NCBI RefSeq assembly: GCF_029869215.1
Contig: NZ_JARWPM010000131.1
Coordinates: 1 to 42,211, forward strand
Direction: 5' to 3'
Length of the DNA stretch: 42,211 bases
Source: Nocardia carnea
GTDB lineage: Bacteria > Actinomycetota > Actinomycetes > Mycobacteriales > Mycobacteriaceae
Shown: piece by piece, positions 38,817 through 42,211 of the stretch
How positions within the stretch are numbered: position 1 is the stretch's first letter
How the letters are laid out: every line of letters begins with the position of its first letter
Notes under the pieces: generated by a model
What the model saw: the letters and a program-made list of their open reading frames with translations, nothing else
What the model was told of the DNA's origin: nothing
The model's database searches: none
Made by a program: the position numbers and the translations under genes

Positions 38817-39174
38817 CGACAAAACCTATCCCCTCTCAACCTCTTCTTCGAACTCGTCGAATCACGAGGGCGTCGGTTCACTACGGATACTCCGGCCACA
38901 CCGCCGGGCACAGATATCGGGCTGCTACCGAATCCGCGTGAAAATTCCGAAATTGCTGTGGACCGGATCGTGTAACACCCTCATTTCGTCCGGGTACCCG
39001 TTGTGACCGAAACGAAACGCCGTGGACCACCGCCCCGCCCGAGGCCGTGGGCGAAACCGCCGGTCGTGCCCGGCGCCGAGCCTGCACGGTCCGCAGCTCC
39101 ACACCGTGCAGCCACCGCGCGGTTCGGGGACCGCGGCACGCGCTGCGGCGCACCTGCTGGCACACTGACCGAAC
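38817..39174. other. 358-bp divergent intergenic region with a possible 19-codon ORF
   Basis: The region carries promoters for the ATP-grasp operon (minus) and rmlA (plus). On the minus strand 38984-38925 is a 19-codon frame, MRVLHDPVHSNFGIFTRIR, with a weak GGACG upstream. It might be a leader or substrate peptide for the ATP-grasp/peptidase pair, or chance. The half next to rmlA is GC-rich; the half next to the ATP-grasp gene has low GC. Confidence 0.35.
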
Positions 39175-40047
39175 ATGCGCGGAATCATTCTGGCGGGCGG
39201 CACCGGGTCGCGTTTGCATCCGATCACGCGCGGGGTGAGCAAACAGCTGGTCCCGGTGTACGACAAGCCGATGGTCTACTACCCGCTGTCCACCCTCATG
39301 CTGGCCGGTATCCGGGACATCCTGGTGATCACCACCCCCGAAGACGCCGAATCGTTCGCCCGGTTGCTCGGCGACGGCTCGCAGTTCGGGATCTCCATCA
39401 CCTATGTGGTGCAACCGGTTCCCGACGGTATCGCCCGGGCCTTCGTCCTCGGCGCGGACCATATCGGCACCGAGGGCGCCGCGCTGGTGCTGGGCGACAA
39501 CATCTTTCACGGCCCCGGCCTGGGCACCAGCCTGCGCCGGTTCGCCGATATCGACGGTGGGGCCATCTTCGCCTACCGCGTCTCCGACCCCACCGCCTAC
39601 GGTGTCGTCGAATTCGCCGACGGCCAGGCCATCTCCATCGAGGAGAAGCCGAAGGTGCCGCGCTCGAACTATGTGGTGCCGGGGCTGTACTTCTACGACA
39701 ACGACGTGGTGGAGATCGCCCGCGGTCTCACCCCGTCGGCGCGCGGCGAATACGAGATCAGCGATATCAACCGGGCCTATCTGGAAGCGGGCCGGCTCGC
39801 CGTCGATGTCCTGGCCCGCGGTACCGCCTGGCTCGATACCGGCACCTTCGACTCCCTGCTCGACGCCGCCAACTACGTCCGCACCATCGAGGAACGCCAG
39901 GGTCTGAAGATCGGCGTGCCGGAGGAGGTCGCCTGGCGGATGGGTTATATCGACGACGAACAGCTGTGCCTGCTCGCCGACCCGCTCACCCGCTCCGGCT
40001 ACGGTAAGTATCTGCTCGAGTTGCTCGAGCACGGACGAACTTGGTGA
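39175..40047 (+). CDS. rmlA: Glucose-1-phosphate thymidylyltransferase RmlA
   Basis: A 290-residue nucleotidyltransferase that makes dTDP-glucose from dTTP and glucose-1-phosphate, the entry step to dTDP-L-rhamnose. The motif [20 protein letters not shown] binds the nucleotide, and [18 protein letters not shown] follows. [20 protein letters not shown] and [10 protein letters not shown] are characteristic. ATG 39175 is the clear start. rmlC follows after 8 bp in the same operon; rmlB and rmlD are elsewhere. Confidence 0.97.
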   Translation: MRGIILAGGTGSRLHPITRGVSKQLVPVYDKPMVYYPLSTLMLAGIRDILVITTPEDAESFARLLGDGSQFGISITYVVQPVPDGIARAFVLGADHIGTEGAALVLGDNIFHGPGLGTSLRRFADIDGGAIFAYRVSDPTAYGVVEFADGQAISIEEKPKVPRSNYVVPGLYFYDNDVVEIARGLTPSARGEYEISDINRAYLEAGRLAVDVLARGTAWLDTGTFDSLLDAANYVRTIEERQGLKIGVPEEVAWRMGYIDDEQLCLLADPLTRSGYGKYLLELLEHGRTW

Positions 40048-40055
40048 GTGGGTAG

Positions 40056-40619
40056 ATGCGGATCAGTGAGATGGCGATCCCCGGCGCCTGGGTCTTCACG
40101 CCGAAGGTCCACGGTGACGAGCGGGGTAGTTTCGCCGAAACCTTCCGGGCCGCGGAATTCGAGAAGGCCACCGGCCGCACGTTCGATCTGCTGCAGGCCA
40201 ACACCTCGGTCTCCGCGGCCGGGGTGCTGCGCGGTATCCACTACACCGACGATCCGCCCGGCCAGGCGAAATACGTCACGTGTGTCCGCGGTGCGTTCCT
40301 CGACGTGGTGGTGGATCTGCGCCCGGCCTCCCCCACTTTCGGCCGGTGGGACAGTGTGCTGCTCGACGATGAGGACCGGCGGTCGGTCTTCCTCTCCGAG
40401 GGGCTCGGCCACGCGGTCCTCGCGCTGGCCGACGAATCCGTCCTCACCTACCTGTGCTCGCTCGAGTACAGCCCCGAATACGACCACGACCTGGACGCCT
40501 TCGACCCCGATCTCGCCATCGACTGGCCGGAACTGGGTCGCGACGGGCAGCGGCTGGCCTACCTCCGCTCCGCGAAGGACGCCGCGGCCCCCCGATTGCG
40601 CGACCTCACCATCCGGTAA
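40056..40619 (+). CDS. rmlC: dTDP-4-dehydrorhamnose 3,5-epimerase RmlC
   Basis: A 187-residue cupin-fold epimerase, the third step to dTDP-L-rhamnose. The active-site His is in LRGIHYTDDPPGQAKYV, followed by GAFLDVVVDLRPASPTFG and the GLGHAVLAL strand. A Tyr in VLTYLCSLEYSP fits the catalytic acid. ATG 40056 follows rmlA by 8 bp and is co-transcribed with it. Confidence 0.95.
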   Translation: MRISEMAIPGAWVFTPKVHGDERGSFAETFRAAEFEKATGRTFDLLQANTSVSAAGVLRGIHYTDDPPGQAKYVTCVRGAFLDVVVDLRPASPTFGRWDSVLLDDEDRRSVFLSEGLGHAVLALADESVLTYLCSLEYSPEYDHDLDAFDPDLAIDWPELGRDGQRLAYLRSAKDAAAPRLRDLTIR

Positions 40620-40684
40620 GCGGCGACGACCGGAACCGGCGGCGCGGCGCTACGCATCCGCCCGCCGAGCGAGCCGGGCCCGGC

Positions 40685-41353
40685 TCATTTCCGCGAGCCG
40701 CGGCGGAAACGCCAGAACTGGACGGCCCGCACGTCCTCGGACAGCTGGCTCATCGGTTCCGCCACCTCCGACAGCACCTGGAACAGATCGTCGGCCATAT
40801 CGCTGATGTGCTCCACCCGCGTGGCCAGCCGGGACGCGTTCACCAGGAACTCCAGCAACAGGCGCACCGCGGCCGCGATGGTCACCGCCAGCGGGATCGC
40901 GAATACCGCCGCCAGCACACCCAGCAGCGCGGAAACCCCCCACGCCAGCACCGTCACCACGATCGGGGCGGCCACCGCGAACGCCAGCCCGAGGAGATAG
41001 ACCAACGGCAGCAGCGTCCGTGTCGCGGGGCGGCGGAACTGGATGTCCAGCAATCCGCCCACGGCTTCGCCGGCCCATCGCCGGAAGCCGCCCGCGCCGC
41101 GGCGCTCGCCGTCGTCCGCACCGTCGGCGGCCACCAACCGTTGCGCCACCGCCTCCGCGCCCCAGGGCGCCCGCGCCCCGGCCCGCCAGGGCAGTTTCCG
41201 CCGGATTCGCCGAGCCGCCGGTTCGGCGGTAATGTCCTCGCCCGGCGGTTCCGGGTCGGGACCGCCGTCCGGTGCCGGCTCAGCCGCCGGCCCAGGCGCC
41301 CCGGCTGCGGCCGGGCCGGTTCTCGGGGACTCGTCCGCTGACTCACTGGCCAT
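40685..41353 (-). CDS. DUF4282-domain membrane protein
   Basis: A 222-residue protein. An acidic/Pro-Ala-rich N-terminal tail (about 1-45) and a basic middle (IRRKLPWRAGARAPWG) precede a membrane domain: LLDIQFRRPATRTLLPLVYLLGL and a second long hydrophobic stretch, then the ending LLEFLVNASRLATRVEHISDMA. This is the DUF4282 pattern. Function is unknown. ATG 41353 begins MASESADE; longer upstream frames are spurious and run antisense to the next gene. Confidence 0.8.
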   Translation of the reverse strand: MASESADESPRTGPAAAGAPGPAAEPAPDGGPDPEPPGEDITAEPAARRIRRKLPWRAGARAPWGAEAVAQRLVAADGADDGERRGAGGFRRWAGEAVGGLLDIQFRRPATRTLLPLVYLLGLAFAVAAPIVVTVLAWGVSALLGVLAAVFAIPLAVTIAAAVRLLLEFLVNASRLATRVEHISDMADDLFQVLSEVAEPMSQLSEDVRAVQFWRFRRGSRK

Positions 41354-41551
41354 ACCGGGATCCTCCCCGGATTCCGGCGGGGAAGCCAACCGTGACCACG
41401 CTCCGCGGCGGCCGCCGCGGCTATACGCACGAGCAGAGAAGTGAGACGTACCCGACAGTCGAAAAAATTCGCTGGAACGGCGTAACACCACGGGGACCCG
41501 GCACCGATACGACCCATGAAAGCCGGAGCTGATCGATACCGGGGAATGGAG

Positions 41552-42043
41552 ATGACAGTGCGTACGACGTTTTCGGGTTCCGTCTCGGCGGGCGCCAAGT
41601 CCGCGGCCGCGCGGGATTACGTCCAGCGTGGCTGGACGATCGCCGAAACGACCAACGGCCTGTGCCTGATCACCGATGCCGACCTGTCCGCCGTCGAGGT
41701 CACCGGGGAGTTGGCCGCGTCGGTACGCCGGTACCTGCGGGCGAACAACCTGACCGGCCCGGTGATCGAGATCCCGGGCGCCGAGCGCCGGGAGATCCAC
41801 CTGGTCACCGGGATGGCGAAGGCCGAGCGGGCCGTCGAGGCGCTGCGCGCCGCGGGCGCGGTCGTGCACACCGACGGTGCCGGCATCCCGCTGCCGCCCA
41901 CCCACCTGTCGGCCGGTTCGGCGAACTGGGGTGTCTCCCCCGACGAGGCCCGCTGGGTCCCGCCGGTGGTCGCGCTCGGTGCCGCCGTGCGGTCGTCGGT
42001 CGCGCGGGCCCGCCGCCCCCGCCGGCTGACCAGCGTCGCCTGA
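41552..42043 (+). CDS. Hypothetical protein, unrecognised
   Basis: About 163 residues with no family I recognise. It has mixed alpha/beta character (VRTTFSGSVSAGAKSAAARDYVQ, EVTGELAASVRRYLRANNL, MAKAERAVEALRAAGAVVHT) and a C-terminal segment GIPLPPTHLSAGSANWGVSPD followed by a basic tail. No signal peptide or membrane helix. Several starts are possible: ATG 41546, ATG 41552 (GGGGA with spacing 6) and GTG 41558 (GGAG with spacing 6). A terminator follows at 42073. Confidence 0.65.
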   Translation: MTVRTTFSGSVSAGAKSAAARDYVQRGWTIAETTNGLCLITDADLSAVEVTGELAASVRRYLRANNLTGPVIEIPGAERREIHLVTGMAKAERAVEALRAAGAVVHTDGAGIPLPPTHLSAGSANWGVSPDEARWVPPVVALGAAVRSSVARARRPRRLTSVA

Positions 42044-42072
42044 GCAGGCACAACACAGACCCGGCACTGAAG

Positions 42073-42108
42073 AACCCCCGGGGCCCGCGCGCCCCGGGTT
42101 GTTGTTGG
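42073..42108 (+). terminator. Intrinsic terminator after the last gene
   Basis: A GC-rich stem CCCGGGGC / GCCCCGGG with a short loop is followed by TTGTTGTTGG. It lies 30 bases after the stop at 42043. Confidence 0.8.
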
Positions 42109-42211
42109 GCCCGGTTTGGGGGGCGGCGCCGGCCGGTGGCGGGCGGGGCCCGAACCCCGACCCGGAACGGAGGAAAGACACACCCCCCGCCCCCCTCGCC
42201 GCTGACCATCA
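42109..42211. other. G/C-rich contig edge, no gene seen
   Basis: The last hundred bases have G and C runs (GGGGGGCGG, CCCCCCGCCCCCC) and no believable coding frame. As at the 5' end, this looks like a low-quality contig edge. Confidence 0.55.

Noticed and set aside
41354..42181. Extension of the DUF4282 frame upstream to 42181.
   Set aside because: It overlaps a plus-strand gene and its terminator, and has no domain character.

Overview
The window is high-GC actinobacterial DNA, most likely from Nocardia or a close mycolata relative (inference). The reasons are the high GC content, galactan synthesis and export genes (GlfT1, GlfT2, a Wzm/Wzt-type exporter), a proteasome activator (Bpa) ending in GQYL, F420-type oxidoreductases, and gene neighbourhoods that match my memory of Mycobacterium tuberculosis Rv3752c-Rv3755c and Rv3777-Rv3783. 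Both ends are low-complexity C/G-rich sequence and look like contig edges.

Layout. 1-2.45 kb: the tail of a RibD/DHFR-like gene, then a 32-bp palindrome in front of a TetR regulator that overlaps a glycoside hydrolase, closed by a strong terminator. 2.6-9.5 kb: a redox and regulation block with a StyA-like flavoprotein monooxygenase, a cytochrome P450 lacking several canonical signatures, an NB-ARC/LuxR regulator, a second TetR, and a phthalate-dioxygenase-reductase-type flavoprotein without its 2Fe-2S domain. 9.7-12.8 kb: a cold-shock protein, a truncated DinB-like gene, an epoxide-hydrolase-like enzyme, a MarR-like remnant and an EamA transporter. 12.9-15.9 kb: tRNA-Ser(CGA), tadA, its associated gene, tyrA and a glycolipid-binding-like protein. 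16.0-18.2 kb: a four-gene island of lower GC with type VII secretion substrate hallmarks. 18.3-22.3 kb: tRNA-Ser(TGA), a lactate-2-monooxygenase-like enzyme, a quinone oxidoreductase and a class V aminotransferase-fold protein without its PLP lysine.

22.4-40.6 kb is mainly an envelope region: bpa, wzm, wzt, glfT1 (with tandem hairpin repeats at its start), a Pro/Gln-rich membrane protein, an SDR, glfT2, then GtrA divergent from a GtrB-like glycosyltransferase and a DUF2142 GT-C-like protein, then rmlB and, further on, rmlA and rmlC. RmlA/B/C make the dTDP-rhamnose precursor for the arabinogalactan linker. GlfT1/GlfT2 build galactan on that linker, Wzm/Wzt export it, and the GtrA/GtrB/GT-C trio probably decorates an envelope polymer with a lipid-linked sugar.

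The most promising undescribed system is the two-gene unit at 35.5-38.8 kb, embedded between rmlB and rmlA. It pairs an ATP-grasp ligase with a 681-residue protein whose C-terminal half carries a papain-like Gln-Cys-His-Asn constellation. The ATP-grasp gene has clearly lower GC than its neighbours. An amide-ligase/peptidase pair of this kind suggests peptide or amino-acid conjugation. The window closes with a DUF4282 membrane protein and an unrecognised small protein.
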